A stretch of 64,000 nt of DNA from Gimesia chilikensis. Its GTDB lineage: Bacteria; Planctomycetota; Planctomycetia; Planctomycetales; Planctomycetaceae. Location: assembly GCF_007744075.1 (NCBI RefSeq), contig NZ_CP036266.1, forward strand, positions 5,627,748 through 5,691,747, read 5' to 3'. The notes beneath the pieces are model-generated. The model was given only the letters and a program-made list of their open reading frames with translations. It had not been told where the DNA came from and did no database searches. Position numbers and translations under genes: made by a program. Below are positions 9,649-17,146 of the stretch, one piece after another; position 1 is the first letter of the stretch; every line of letters starts with the position of its first letter.

Positions 9649-11601
9649 ATGGCCGCTAATCTTGCTCAAAAGCTCATCCGCTCGCATCTGGTCGAAGGTT
9701 CTATGAAACCGGGAGAAGAAATCGGTCTCCACATCGATCAGACACTCACACAGGACGCCACCGGCACCCTGGTCATGCTCGAACTCGAAGCGATGCAACT
9801 CGATCGCGTGCACACCGAAGTTTCCGTGCAATACGTCGATCACAATCTCTTGCAGGAAGATTTCAAAAACCCGGATGACCACCTCTTCCTGCAGAGCGCC
9901 TGCCAGCGCTTTGGACTCTGGTTCAGTCGTCCCGGAAATGGCGTCAGTCATCCCCTGCACCAGGAATATTTCGGCAAGCCAGGCAAAACGCTGCTCGGTT
10001 CTGACAGCCATACCTGTTCCGCCGGCGCACTCGGCATGCTGGCCATTGGCGCAGGCGGACTCGAAGTTGCAATGGCCATGGCAGGTTTTCCGTTTTATCT
10101 CAAGATGCCCGAAATCTGGGGCGTTCATCTCACAGGCACGCTCCCCGACTGGGTCAGCGCCAAAGACGTGATTTTAGAAATGTTGCGTCGGCACGACGTC
10201 AAAGGAGCCGTGAATCGCATCATCGAATATCACGGTCCCGGTCTGAAACAACTCTCGGCCATGGACCGCCATGTGATCGCGAATATGGGCGCGGAGCTCG
10301 GCGCGACTGCCACGGTCTTCCCGGCTGACACAGAAATTCAGCACTTCCTGCACGAACAGGGACGCGCAGAAGATTATTCGGAACAGACAGCAGACGCGGA
10401 TGCCAGCTACGACATCGAGGATGAAATCGATCTGGGTACCCTGGAACCATTGATCGCCCTCCCCTCCAGTCCAGGCAATGTGCACACTGTCCGCGAACAG
10501 GCCGGCGAACCGATCTACCAGGCCTACATCGGTTCCTCTGCCAATCCCGGTTATCGCGACTTCGCCATCGCCGCCGAGATCGTCCGGGGACGCCAAATTC
10601 ATCCGCGCGTTTCCCTCGACATCAATCCCAGTTCACGCCAGATCCTGATGTCCCTGGTCGAACAGAGTGCCCTGGGCGCGTTAATTCAGTCTGGTGCCCG
10701 TATCCACCAGGCGGGATGCAATGGCTGCATCGGCATGGGACAGGCCCCCGCCACCGACCAGATCAGTCTGCGTACCGTTCCCCGCAACTTTCCCGGGCGG
10801 AGTGGAACCCGGGAAGACAAGGTCTGCCTGGTCAGCCCTGAGACGGCTGCCGCGTCCGCACTCTCCGGATGCATTACCGACCCCCGTACCCTGGAAATGC
10901 CCTGCCCCTCAATCGAGATTCCCCGGGTCCGGACCAGCCGTGACGAACTCTTTCAGGCACCGCCTATGGATGACGACCTCACTCAGTTCAAACTACGCAA
11001 AGGACCAAATATTAAATCCATCCCCGAATTTGAACCCCTGCCAGATGAACTTGAGGTTCCCGTCTTACTCAAAATGCGCGATAACATCTCGACGGACGAA
11101 ATCCTGCCTGCGGGTGCCCGCGTACTGCCTTATCGCAGCAATATTCCCGAAATCAGTAAGTTCGCTTTCGAACAAATCGACTCCAGCTATGCAGAACACG
11201 CCCTGCATATCCGCGAAGCGGGCGGTCATTCAATCGTGGCCGGAGAAAATTATGGACAGGGTTCCAGTCGCGAGCATGCAGCGCTCGCCCCACGCTATCT
11301 CGGGTTGAGACTGGTCATCGTCAAAAGCTTTGCCCGCATCCACTGGCAGAACCTCGTCAACTTTGGCATCCTCCCCCTCACGTTTGAGAACCCGGACGAT
11401 TACGCAGAGATTGAGCAGAACGTACTGTTGCATATGGAATCACTCAGGCACCAGGTCGCAGATCAGCCGACAATCCAGGTCCATGTTAACGGTCACTCTA
11501 CCATCACAGCTCGACATGGGCTCTCAGAACGTCAGCGTGAGATCCTGCTCGCAGGCGGATTGATCAACTGGGCACGTTCGTCCCGGCAGAAACAGGCCTG
11601 A
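9649..11601 (+). CDS. Aconitate hydratase, compact Aquifex-type
   Basis: Aconitase isomerises citrate and isocitrate in the TCA cycle using a [4Fe-4S] cluster. The cluster cysteines are visible: C123 in S-D-S-H-T-C, and C357 and C360 in G-C-N-G-C-I-G-M-G. The swivel domain in the last 180 residues carries the D-x-I-S-T-D-E-I and G-x-N-Y-G-Q-G-S-S-R-E-H motifs. At 650 residues it is shorter than the classical AcnA (about 890) and fits the compact putative-aconitase subfamily. The ATG has AAGGAGTCAGTC just upstream. It is convergent with the CaCA gene, with only 21 bases between the stops. No sigma-54 promoter was found in front of it. Confidence 0.93.
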   Translation: MAANLAQKLIRSHLVEGSMKPGEEIGLHIDQTLTQDATGTLVMLELEAMQLDRVHTEVSVQYVDHNLLQEDFKNPDDHLFLQSACQRFGLWFSRPGNGVSHPLHQEYFGKPGKTLLGSDSHTCSAGALGMLAIGAGGLEVAMAMAGFPFYLKMPEIWGVHLTGTLPDWVSAKDVILEMLRRHDVKGAVNRIIEYHGPGLKQLSAMDRHVIANMGAELGATATVFPADTEIQHFLHEQGRAEDYSEQTADADASYDIEDEIDLGTLEPLIALPSSPGNVHTVREQAGEPIYQAYIGSSANPGYRDFAIAAEIVRGRQIHPRVSLDINPSSRQILMSLVEQSALGALIQSGARIHQAGCNGCIGMGQAPATDQISLRTVPRNFPGRSGTREDKVCLVSPETAAASALSGCITDPRTLEMPCPSIEIPRVRTSRDELFQAPPMDDDLTQFKLRKGPNIKSIPEFEPLPDELEVPVLLKMRDNISTDEILPAGARVLPYRSNIPEISKFAFEQIDSSYAEHALHIREAGGHSIVAGENYGQGSSREHAALAPRYLGLRLVIVKSFARIHWQNLVNFGILPLTFENPDDYAEIEQNVLLHMESLRHQVADQPTIQVHVNGHSTITARHGLSERQREILLAGGLINWARSSRQKQA

Positions 11602-11622
11602 CAGATATCGGTTATGTATTGC

Positions 11623-12687
11623 TCAAAGCACATAGTAATACAGGCCCATGCCACTGAAATAAATCAGCAGAATCATGGCCGAATCGTAGCCCATCCCCAA
11701 GATGGTCTTATCGCGGCGTTCGAGAATTCCCCAGAGATACAGTCCCGTGCAGATGATTCCCAGCGCTGCCAGAAAACTCGCTGAGGGATCCAGGCTGTCA
11801 ATAATCGCCCCGTCCCGATACGCCAGGTCGGCAGGTAGAAACAGCGCGACTTCCAGCAGGTTCGTTCCCAGAATATTAGCCACCGCCATACTGTAAGCAC
11901 CGAAACGGACTGCGGTCCACGTAGTACTGACCTCCGGCAGACTGGTCGCCAGCGCGACCAGCGTCGCACCGATCAGGCTCTGGCCAAGACCACTCTGATC
12001 CGCCAGCACTTCCCCCGTCCGCGCCACCACAAATCCACTCACCAGCACACCAGCCGCTGCCAGTACAAAGCGTATCACCAGTTGCCTGGTACTCAGATCA
12101 CGATATTCGGGATGCGCATCTTTGACATCGCGAGGCGATTCAATCGGCTGTTTATCCTCACCCGTCGGCTCCCAGCGTGGTGCCCCTTCATAACGATGAA
12201 ATACCCCCAGGCAAAACAGATAGGCCAGAAACAGCAATACGGGCCAGAGCCCCACTCCCCAAACCACCAGCAGTTCCCCGGTCACCAGGGTAATAATGCC
12301 GAAGCTCAACATCAGGATCAGAAACACGCCCTGCACCAGTAACGTCGCCTCAGGCGAGAACAGCGTCAGCGGTTTGTTTCGCAGAAAAAAAACATCCAGT
12401 GCTGCCAGGACCGCAATCTGCATCACCACGCCTCCCAGCAGGTTGTTACCCGCCATCTCCGCGGCACCAGAGAAAGACGCGCTCAACGTGGTTGCCAGTT
12501 CAGGCAGGCTGGTCGCACCTCCCAGTAGCAACGCCCCGGCGAACGCTTTTCCAATTCCCGTACGTTCCGCGATCAAATCTACGTAGTAACTCAGCCTGGA
12601 ACCACATAACCAGACTCCCCCGGCTGCGAGACTGAACAGGACCATGTTCAACGCCAGCGGATTTGTCTGTAACTCGAACAATGACAT
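11623..12687 (-). CDS. CaCA-family cation/calcium exchanger-like membrane protein
   Basis: This 354-residue antiporter-like protein has about ten membrane helices in two pseudo-symmetric halves. Both alpha repeats are intact: G-A-T-S-L-P-E-L in the first half and A-T-S-L-P-E-V in the second, each followed by the N-x-x-G-T/G-N segment. The charged linker at about residues 168-200 is presumably cytoplasmic. It is a paralogue of the protein at 4423-5460 but keeps both putative cation-binding glutamates, so transport is more credible here. A strong minus-strand terminator-like hairpin lies 95 bases upstream of the start, which may be an attenuator. Which ion it moves is unknown. Confidence 0.85.
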   Translation of the reverse strand: MSLFELQTNPLALNMVLFSLAAGGVWLCGSRLSYYVDLIAERTGIGKAFAGALLLGGATSLPELATTLSASFSGAAEMAGNNLLGGVVMQIAVLAALDVFFLRNKPLTLFSPEATLLVQGVFLILMLSFGIITLVTGELLVVWGVGLWPVLLFLAYLFCLGVFHRYEGAPRWEPTGEDKQPIESPRDVKDAHPEYRDLSTRQLVIRFVLAAAGVLVSGFVVARTGEVLADQSGLGQSLIGATLVALATSLPEVSTTWTAVRFGAYSMAVANILGTNLLEVALFLPADLAYRDGAIIDSLDPSASFLAALGIICTGLYLWGILERRDKTILGMGYDSAMILLIYFSGMGLYYYVL

Positions 12688-12781
12688 TGAGTCAACAACT
12701 TCTTTCCAGTTGGAATAACTTAGCTTGCGATCAGACAGACGAACGACCAGAACGAACGCTCAGACAACAGTCCACCCCACC

Positions 12782-12824
12782 AAAAAACCCGGACAGCCTG
12801 TCGCACAGGTGCGACAGACTGTCC
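12782..12824 (-). terminator. Terminator-like hairpin upstream of CaCA gene
   Basis: GGACAG-c-CTGTCGCA at 12791-12805 pairs with TGCGACAG-a-CTGTCC at 12810-12824 around a four-base loop, giving 14 base pairs with one mismatch. On the minus strand it is followed by GGGTTTTTT, a good intrinsic terminator. No gene lies upstream on that strand, so it may end a leader RNA of the exchanger. Its dyad (TGTCGCA-N4-TGCGACA) could instead be an activator site for the rhodanese promoter about 130 bases away. Confidence 0.65.
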
Positions 12825-12941
12825 AGCCAACTCATCAGGCCCGAGATGAATCCCTGATAAATGAAACTCATCTCTGCTGAAGCAGGGGCATTCGTGGTAT
12901 TAACCAGCCCTTCCTCAATATCAGCAAAAGCGGTACCGTCG

Positions 12942-12957
12942 TGGTATGCGTTTTGCA
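12942..12957 (+). promoter_or_regulatory. Sigma-54 promoter for the rhodanese gene
   Basis: The sequence TGGTATGCGTTTTGCA has GG-N10-GC spacing and a perfect TTGCA -12 element. The predicted transcription start near 12968 gives a leader of about 42 bases to the ATG at 13010. Confidence 0.75.
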
Positions 12958-13009
12958 CTCTTCTCCGACTGCTACTACAAAAGTTTTCAATCATTTCAGG
13001 AGAACGATC

Positions 13010-13345
13010 ATGCAAACGATCTCGACCAAAGAACTCCGCAGCAAAATGCAGCGTAATGAAAAAGGTATTCTGGTCAACACCCTGTCACAGGATGACTTCC
13101 AGAAGGCGCATATCCCGAATTCCATGAACATCCCTCAACAGCAGGACGATTTCGTCTCGCAGGTGGAACAGGCGGCTGGCAGTAAAGAACTGCCTGTCAT
13201 CGTTTACTGTGCGAGCGAGGATTGCGGTTCCTCCGAACAGGCGGCACAGAAGCTGGAAGAGGCCGGCTTCTCGAATGTCTATGACTACGAAGGGGGATCG
13301 AAGTCATGGAGCGAAGCCGGAGAAAAGCTCGTTGCAGGAGCGTAA
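13010..13345 (+). CDS. Rhodanese-like sulfurtransferase domain protein
   Basis: This is a single-domain rhodanese of 111 residues, predicted to carry a persulfide on C67 in the loop C-A-S-E-D-C-G. The loop has a second cysteine (C72). The fold is marked by I-L-V-N-T-L at the N-terminal strand, A-H-I-P-N-S-M-N-I-P, and V-I-V-Y-C before the active loop. The ATG at 13010 has AGGAGAACGATC in front; an upstream in-frame ATG lacks a ribosome site and would add unrelated sequence. A sigma-54 promoter lies 53 bases upstream. It is cytoplasmic, and its sulfur acceptor is unknown. Confidence 0.88.
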   Translation: MQTISTKELRSKMQRNEKGILVNTLSQDDFQKAHIPNSMNIPQQQDDFVSQVEQAAGSKELPVIVYCASEDCGSSEQAAQKLEEAGFSNVYDYEGGSKSWSEAGEKLVAGA

Positions 13346-13348
13346 TTC

Positions 13349-13421
13349 GAGTGATCCTTACTGAGTGAGATGCACTGGTTACTCAAATGCCATCAGTAAC
13401 CAGCGCATCCGGTGATCACTC
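13349..13421. repeat. Nested inverted repeat after the rhodanese gene
   Basis: GAGTGATC (13349-13356) pairs with GATCACTC (13414-13421). Inside it, CTGGTTACT (13375-13383) pairs with AGTAACCAG (13395-13403) across an 11-base loop. There is no T-run on either side, so it may be a factor-assisted terminator, an mRNA-stabilising structure or a protein site. Confidence 0.55.
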
Positions 13422-13516
13422 GTCTTACGCTTTACCGCTGGCCGATGGAAATGTTTCCTGCCAATTCATTCATTTTCATCGGTCAGCTTTTTATTTTAGA
13501 ACCAACAGGTGAATCA

Positions 13517-14029
13517 ATGAATCAGCAAGAACCAAAACAACAGGAACGTCAGCAGTCGATTGATACACTGCGTGAACTGATCCGTGATATTAAAATCTGC
13601 ATGCTTACAACCCACTCTTCCGAAGCAGGCTTGAGAAGCAGACCCATGATCACAGCCCGGCACGAGTTCGATGGTGAGCTCTGGCTGTTTACCCACGCCA
13701 ATGATCCCAAGGTCAAGGAAATCGAGCAGGACCCGCATGTGAATCTCGTCTATTCGGAACCGAGAGAAGATCGCTACATCTCCATTTCCGGCCAGGCTCA
13801 GCTCATCCAGAACAAGCAGAAAGCAGAGCTGCTCTGGACAGACAGTCTGAATGAGTGGTTTTCCGGCGGTCCGGAAGACCCCAGCCTGATGCTGATTTGC
13901 GTGCATGTCGCAGAAGCCGAGTATTGGGATGCGAATGTGCAAAACCTCTCCGATGCGGTAAGAGCACTTTTCTTCACTTCGACAGCACCGAAACATGATA
14001 AGCTGGAATGGTCAGACACACCGTCCTGA
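13517..14029 (+). CDS. Pyridoxamine 5'-phosphate oxidase-family general stress protein
   Basis: This 170-residue split-barrel flavin-binding-type protein resembles general stress protein 26. The features are I-K-I-C-M-L-T-T at the first strand, R-S-R-P-M, E-L-W-L-F-T and V-N-L-V-Y-S, followed by a W-F-S-G-G-P-E-D region that usually closes the barrel. The start at 13517 was chosen because the preceding in-frame codons encode hydrophobic residues unrelated to the family. It has only a weak ribosome site. It ends 38 bases before a very strong bidirectional terminator. Its position after the rhodanese suggests a stress role. Confidence 0.85.
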   Translation: MNQQEPKQQERQQSIDTLRELIRDIKICMLTTHSSEAGLRSRPMITARHEFDGELWLFTHANDPKVKEIEQDPHVNLVYSEPREDRYISISGQAQLIQNKQKAELLWTDSLNEWFSGGPEDPSLMLICVHVAEAEYWDANVQNLSDAVRALFFTSTAPKHDKLEWSDTPS

Positions 14030-14066
14030 TCTGATTGAAGCCCAGTCTGCAAAGTCCGGCTGATAC

Positions 14067-14112
14067 AAAAAAGCCCCGGGAAGCAACACAACCTGCTTCC
14101 CGGGGCTTTTTT
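14067..14112. terminator. Bidirectional intrinsic terminator
   Basis: A perfect 19-bp stem pairs 14067-14085 with 14094-14112 around an eight-base loop (ACACAACC). The core is GCCCCGGGAAGCA with six A on the left and six T on the right, so it works on both strands. It separates the convergent PPOX-family gene and the helical protein gene. Confidence 0.92.
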
Positions 14113-14135
14113 AATTTCATTCAATCATGAGCCGA

Positions 14136-14624
14136 TCATGATGACTGTGAGCGAGGCAGACTTTCTGCATCTACCAGGTCCGATTCGCGTGACTTCTGAC
14201 TCTGGTCTGCGATCACCGACTTTTCATATTCCAGCAACTGCTCAAACAGTTCTTTCACACGTGGTGCAGAAGAACCGTTTGCCAGCGATTCATACAACTG
14301 AATCAATGCCTGGCGAAACCGGATATTCATATCATTCAACTCATCCAGCGTCATATCACGCTGTACCCGAATGGAATCCAGCTGCTCGCGCACATCCTCA
14401 TCCGGGATGTACTGCAGCCACGTATCCAGTACGCCTTCTGCCACCCGCTTTCCGTATCCGTTCAGCGCGGCCTGCCAGTGCAGCTCATGCGCCCGTAACT
14501 CTTTGGAGAGCCATTCCACGCTTTCGGATCGGGATTCCACTTCCACGCGTTCCAGCGCCTGACGCATCCGTTTATGAAAAGACTCGACAAGTCCTAAAAT
14601 ATCTTCGACTTTGCGATATGCCAT
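14136..14624 (-). CDS. Conserved helical protein of unknown function
   Basis: The family is not recognised. The protein has 162 residues, is highly charged and almost entirely alpha-helical, with heptad-like spacing at about residues 5-60 and 95-140, so coiled-coil or four-helix-bundle packing is likely. It lacks a signal peptide, membrane segment and cysteine. AAGGAG lies eight bases before the ATG, and a sigma-54 promoter lies 39 bases upstream, so expression is probably co-regulated with the response regulator, epimerase operon and rhodanese. It resembles small stress-induced bundle proteins only in overall character. Confidence 0.75.
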   Translation of the reverse strand: MAYRKVEDILGLVESFHKRMRQALERVEVESRSESVEWLSKELRAHELHWQAALNGYGKRVAEGVLDTWLQYIPDEDVREQLDSIRVQRDMTLDELNDMNIRFRQALIQLYESLANGSSAPRVKELFEQLLEYEKSVIADQSQKSRESDLVDAESLPRSQSS

Positions 14625-14662
14625 GATGGGTTCTCCTTAATAATGGACCAGCCAGACTAAGG

Positions 14663-14678
14663 TGCAATTCATATGCCA
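14663..14678 (-). promoter_or_regulatory. Sigma-54 promoter for the helical protein
   Basis: The minus strand reads TGGCATATGAATTGCA, with GG-N10-GC spacing and a perfect TTGCA -12 element. The predicted transcription start near 14653 gives a leader of about 29 bases to the ATG at 14624. Confidence 0.78.
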
Positions 14679-14854
14679 GTGTCTGAAATCGCTCATACAG
14701 GCACGAGAGCCGCTTTAACAGCCATGATCGCAGAATTCTGGTCGCTCAGCGCCCACCCTGGAAGCTCGTCAGGCAGCGGCAATCCAGCACAGGAACATTA
14801 AGAAACAAATTGGAGAGCCACACTGTCATCACGCAAGGATGACGTACCGCGCAT

Positions 14855-15010
14855 AAAAAAAGCTGCTGCCCTTCCAGGCACCAGCCACTCAGCTCCATAA
14901 GCGTGCGAATCGCAGTTCCCCGTATGCAGGATGCCTCAGCCCAACGACCTCAGCCCACTTATCGCGAAGTTCGCCCTCGATTATGGAGCTGCCTTCCAAT
15001 TTAGATATGA
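14855..15010 (-). ncRNA. Candidate structured small RNA with intrinsic terminator
   Basis: On the minus strand an 11-bp stem, CAGCTCCATAA/TTATGGAGCTG (14981-14991 with 14890-14900), encloses about 80 bases. A further helix lies inside (GCGAA...TTCGC and TCGC...GCGA). The loop holds a direct repeat of GGGCTGAGG separated by TCGTT. Downstream is a terminator hairpin (14863-14884: CTGGTGCCT, GGAA tetraloop, GGGCAGCAG) followed by seven T. No frame fits a protein. The rod shape with a large internal loop resembles 6S-type RNA, but this is only architectural. The 5' end is not defined. Confidence 0.5.
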
Positions 15011-15446
15011 GGTACTAACAGCCAGCCTCCTTTCTCACACTTTCAACAGGCGAGGTGGATGACGAGTCCATTCCTCGCAACCCTTTCGGATCCTCATGAT
15101 CCCTTTTTTCCTTCCATACTTAATACGTTTTCAGGGTGATTTGAGAGAAGAAAATCCGCACTTTTTTCAGAATTCCGGTCGCCAGAAACAACCTGGTCCC
15201 TTAACTCTTTCAGATATTCAGGTTAGCGAAATTCGACCGAAATCGGGTATCTGGTGAACCGATTTTTTGATCTCTCCGAAATCCCCTGCGTTTTCAATGA
15301 CAACAGAGACATACTTCAGATTCCTGACAATCATGTCTCCGAAGAAATACAGCAGATCAAAACACCTATCTTCTACATTGATAGTGACTTGTAGAAACAC
15401 ATTGCTTTCATTCACGGTCGAGACGGACTCGATCAAAGGAGCAGAA

Positions 15447-17087
15447 ATGAGCGACGAACGATTCAAAGCCAGACTTCTTTTGCTGAAATTCGGGATCACC
15501 GGCCTCTTTGTCGGCGGATTATTCCTGATGATTTTCGGGTATGTTGTCTACTCCCAGTTTCGCATCGACGTCCCCGCCCGACACTTTGCCGTCCTGACTC
15601 ACAAGACTGGTATCGACCTCAGCAACGATCAGGAAATTTCGCCTGACCTCACACTCAAGGACGCCACTCACAAAGGACTCCAGCGGGAAGTCCTGCCCGA
15701 AGGACGCTACTTCTACAACTGCTACACCTGGGACTGGGAAATTTATCCGATGGTCGAAATTCCCGCCGACGCAATGGGGGTCCGCATTCGACTCTATGGC
15801 GAAGACCTGCCCCCCGGAGATTTCATGTCGACCAGCGAAAAGCACAAAGGCATCATCCAGGAAGTGCTCAAACCAGGTCGCTATGCCATCAACGCCCTGG
15901 TCATCGATCGTAATTCCAAGCAACCCGTGGGCATACCCCGTCTTAAGAACGACTACATCGAAATCATCGAGCTCTGGGAACCCAAGGTCATTCCCGCCGG
16001 TTACAAAGGCATCGTCACGAACCTGGCCGGCCCCATGCCCGAGGATCCCAACAAGTTACTCGTTGATACCGGCCACCGTGGTCCGCAAAAAGAAACCCTG
16101 GACGAAGGTACGTACTACCTGAACCCGTATACGATCCGCATCAACGCCATCGATACGCGTTCGCTCCGATTTGACCTCTCCCAGGGAGGCGTGATGATGT
16201 TTCCCAGTAAGGACGGTTTCCCGATTACCCTCGACGGCGTCATCGAGTTCCGCGTCATCCCCACCACCGCGGCTCAAACGTACGTAACCTACAACGATGT
16301 TTCCAATGACGAAACAGGTTCGACAGCGATTGCCGACGAAATCATCAACAAGGTCATCATGCCCAATGCCCGGGCCTTCTGTCGTCTGCGGGGTTCTAAC
16401 ACCAGTGCTCGCGAATTCATCGGCGGTGAAACCCGTGCAGCTTTCCAGAAGGAGTTCCAGACCAAGATCACCGAAACCTGTAAAGAACAGGGCATCGAAA
16501 TCGTGCAGGCTCTGATCACCACGATCACACCTCCCGAAGCCATTGCAGAACCGCTACGGAACCGGGAAATTGCTGTCCAGAAAAAAGGACAGTACAGCCG
16601 GGAAACTTTGCAGAAAGAACAGGAAGCGGTCCTCGCCACTGAGACGGCGCTCATCGAACAGAAGAAAGCCCTCGTGACTGCAGAGCGAGAGATCATCAAA
16701 AAGATCACCCTCGCCCGCCAGGAACAGGGCGTTGCTCTCGAACAGGCGGAACGGGATAAGGAAGTCGCCCAGGAACAGTTGGAGGCAGCCAAAGACAAAG
16801 CCCAGGCCATTCTCGCCAAGACACGTGCAGAAGCGGCCGTGATCGGCTTTGAAAACATCGCGGATGCCGCGGGCTGGAAACGGGCCGTCGAAGCATTTGG
16901 CGGCGACGGTTCCAGCTTTGGACGCTATGTCCTCTACCAGAAGCTGGCTCCCGGATTCAAAAAGATCATGACCAATACGGCGGACTCACCGCTGATGCGA
17001 ATCTTCGATCATTTCGCCGACTCTGCACCAGTCACTCCGCAACCAGCGAAGACACAACCGGTGACCGCCGTGTCGACAGAAAAGTGA
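15447..17087 (+). CDS. SPFH/band 7 (flotillin-prohibitin-like) membrane protein
   Basis: This 546-residue protein has an N-terminal membrane anchor (about residues 14-36). It is followed by beta-rich repeats carrying V-L-x-E/P-G-R-Y motifs, an SPFH domain (about 170-370) and a long Ala/Glu/Gln coiled coil (about 395-480). SPFH proteins form large ring or cage assemblies on membranes and often scaffold proteases. The start at 15447 is preceded by AAAGGAGCAGAA; further in-frame codons upstream are not family-like. The second SPFH gene follows 59 bases downstream, so the pair probably makes a hetero-oligomer. Hsp20 and a Lon-like protease lie next, which suggests membrane-protein quality control. 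Confidence 0.9.
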   Translation: MSDERFKARLLLLKFGITGLFVGGLFLMIFGYVVYSQFRIDVPARHFAVLTHKTGIDLSNDQEISPDLTLKDATHKGLQREVLPEGRYFYNCYTWDWEIYPMVEIPADAMGVRIRLYGEDLPPGDFMSTSEKHKGIIQEVLKPGRYAINALVIDRNSKQPVGIPRLKNDYIEIIELWEPKVIPAGYKGIVTNLAGPMPEDPNKLLVDTGHRGPQKETLDEGTYYLNPYTIRINAIDTRSLRFDLSQGGVMMFPSKDGFPITLDGVIEFRVIPTTAAQTYVTYNDVSNDETGSTAIADEIINKVIMPNARAFCRLRGSNTSAREFIGGETRAAFQKEFQTKITETCKEQGIEIVQALITTITPPEAIAEPLRNREIAVQKKGQYSRETLQKEQEAVLATETALIEQKKALVTAEREIIKKITLARQEQGVALEQAERDKEVAQEQLEAAKDKAQAILAKTRAEAAVIGFENIADAAGWKRAVEAFGGDGSSFGRYVLYQKLAPGFKKIMTNTADSPLMRIFDHFADSAPVTPQPAKTQPVTAVSTEK

Positions 17088-17146
17088 TTTCACAGAAACA
17101 CATTTGATTTAGAAAAAACAACCACTCCAGAATGGAGAGAAAACCA

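Larger units (their letters stand above)
12688..13009. other. Intergenic region with hairpin and sigma-54 promoter
   Basis: This 322-base gap between divergent genes contains a terminator-like hairpin on the minus strand at 12782-12824 and a sigma-54 promoter for the rhodanese at 12942-12957. A looser dyad, GAGATGA...TCATCTC, lies around 12844-12875. The short open frames crossing it on both strands lack ribosome sites and family features, so I do not call a gene. Confidence 0.6.
14625..15446. other. Long intergenic region with promoter and structured RNA
   Basis: This 822-base stretch has no convincing protein gene. It holds the sigma-54 promoter at 14663-14678, a GTCATC...GATGAC dyad at 14825-14843 and a structured minus-strand RNA with terminator at 14855-15010. 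About 430 bases of AT-richer DNA lie before the first SPFH gene, in which I could not place a clear promoter. Confidence 0.6.

Noticed and set aside
12731..13015. Open frame on the minus strand across the rhodanese promoter
   Set aside because: It covers the sigma-54 promoter and terminator hairpin, and its protein has no family pattern.
14138..14626. Plus-strand open frame opposite the helical protein
   Set aside because: The minus frame has a ribosome site, sigma-54 promoter and helical periodicity; the plus product is proline- and histidine-rich without a pattern.
14890..15010. TPP-riboswitch-like words (CTGAGG, GTTAGTACC) in the minus-strand RNA
   Set aside because: The order and spacing do not match the thiamine aptamer, and no thiamine gene follows.
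15218..15499. Minus-strand open frame across the start of the first SPFH gene
   Set aside because: It overlaps the SPFH start and ribosome site and has no family features.
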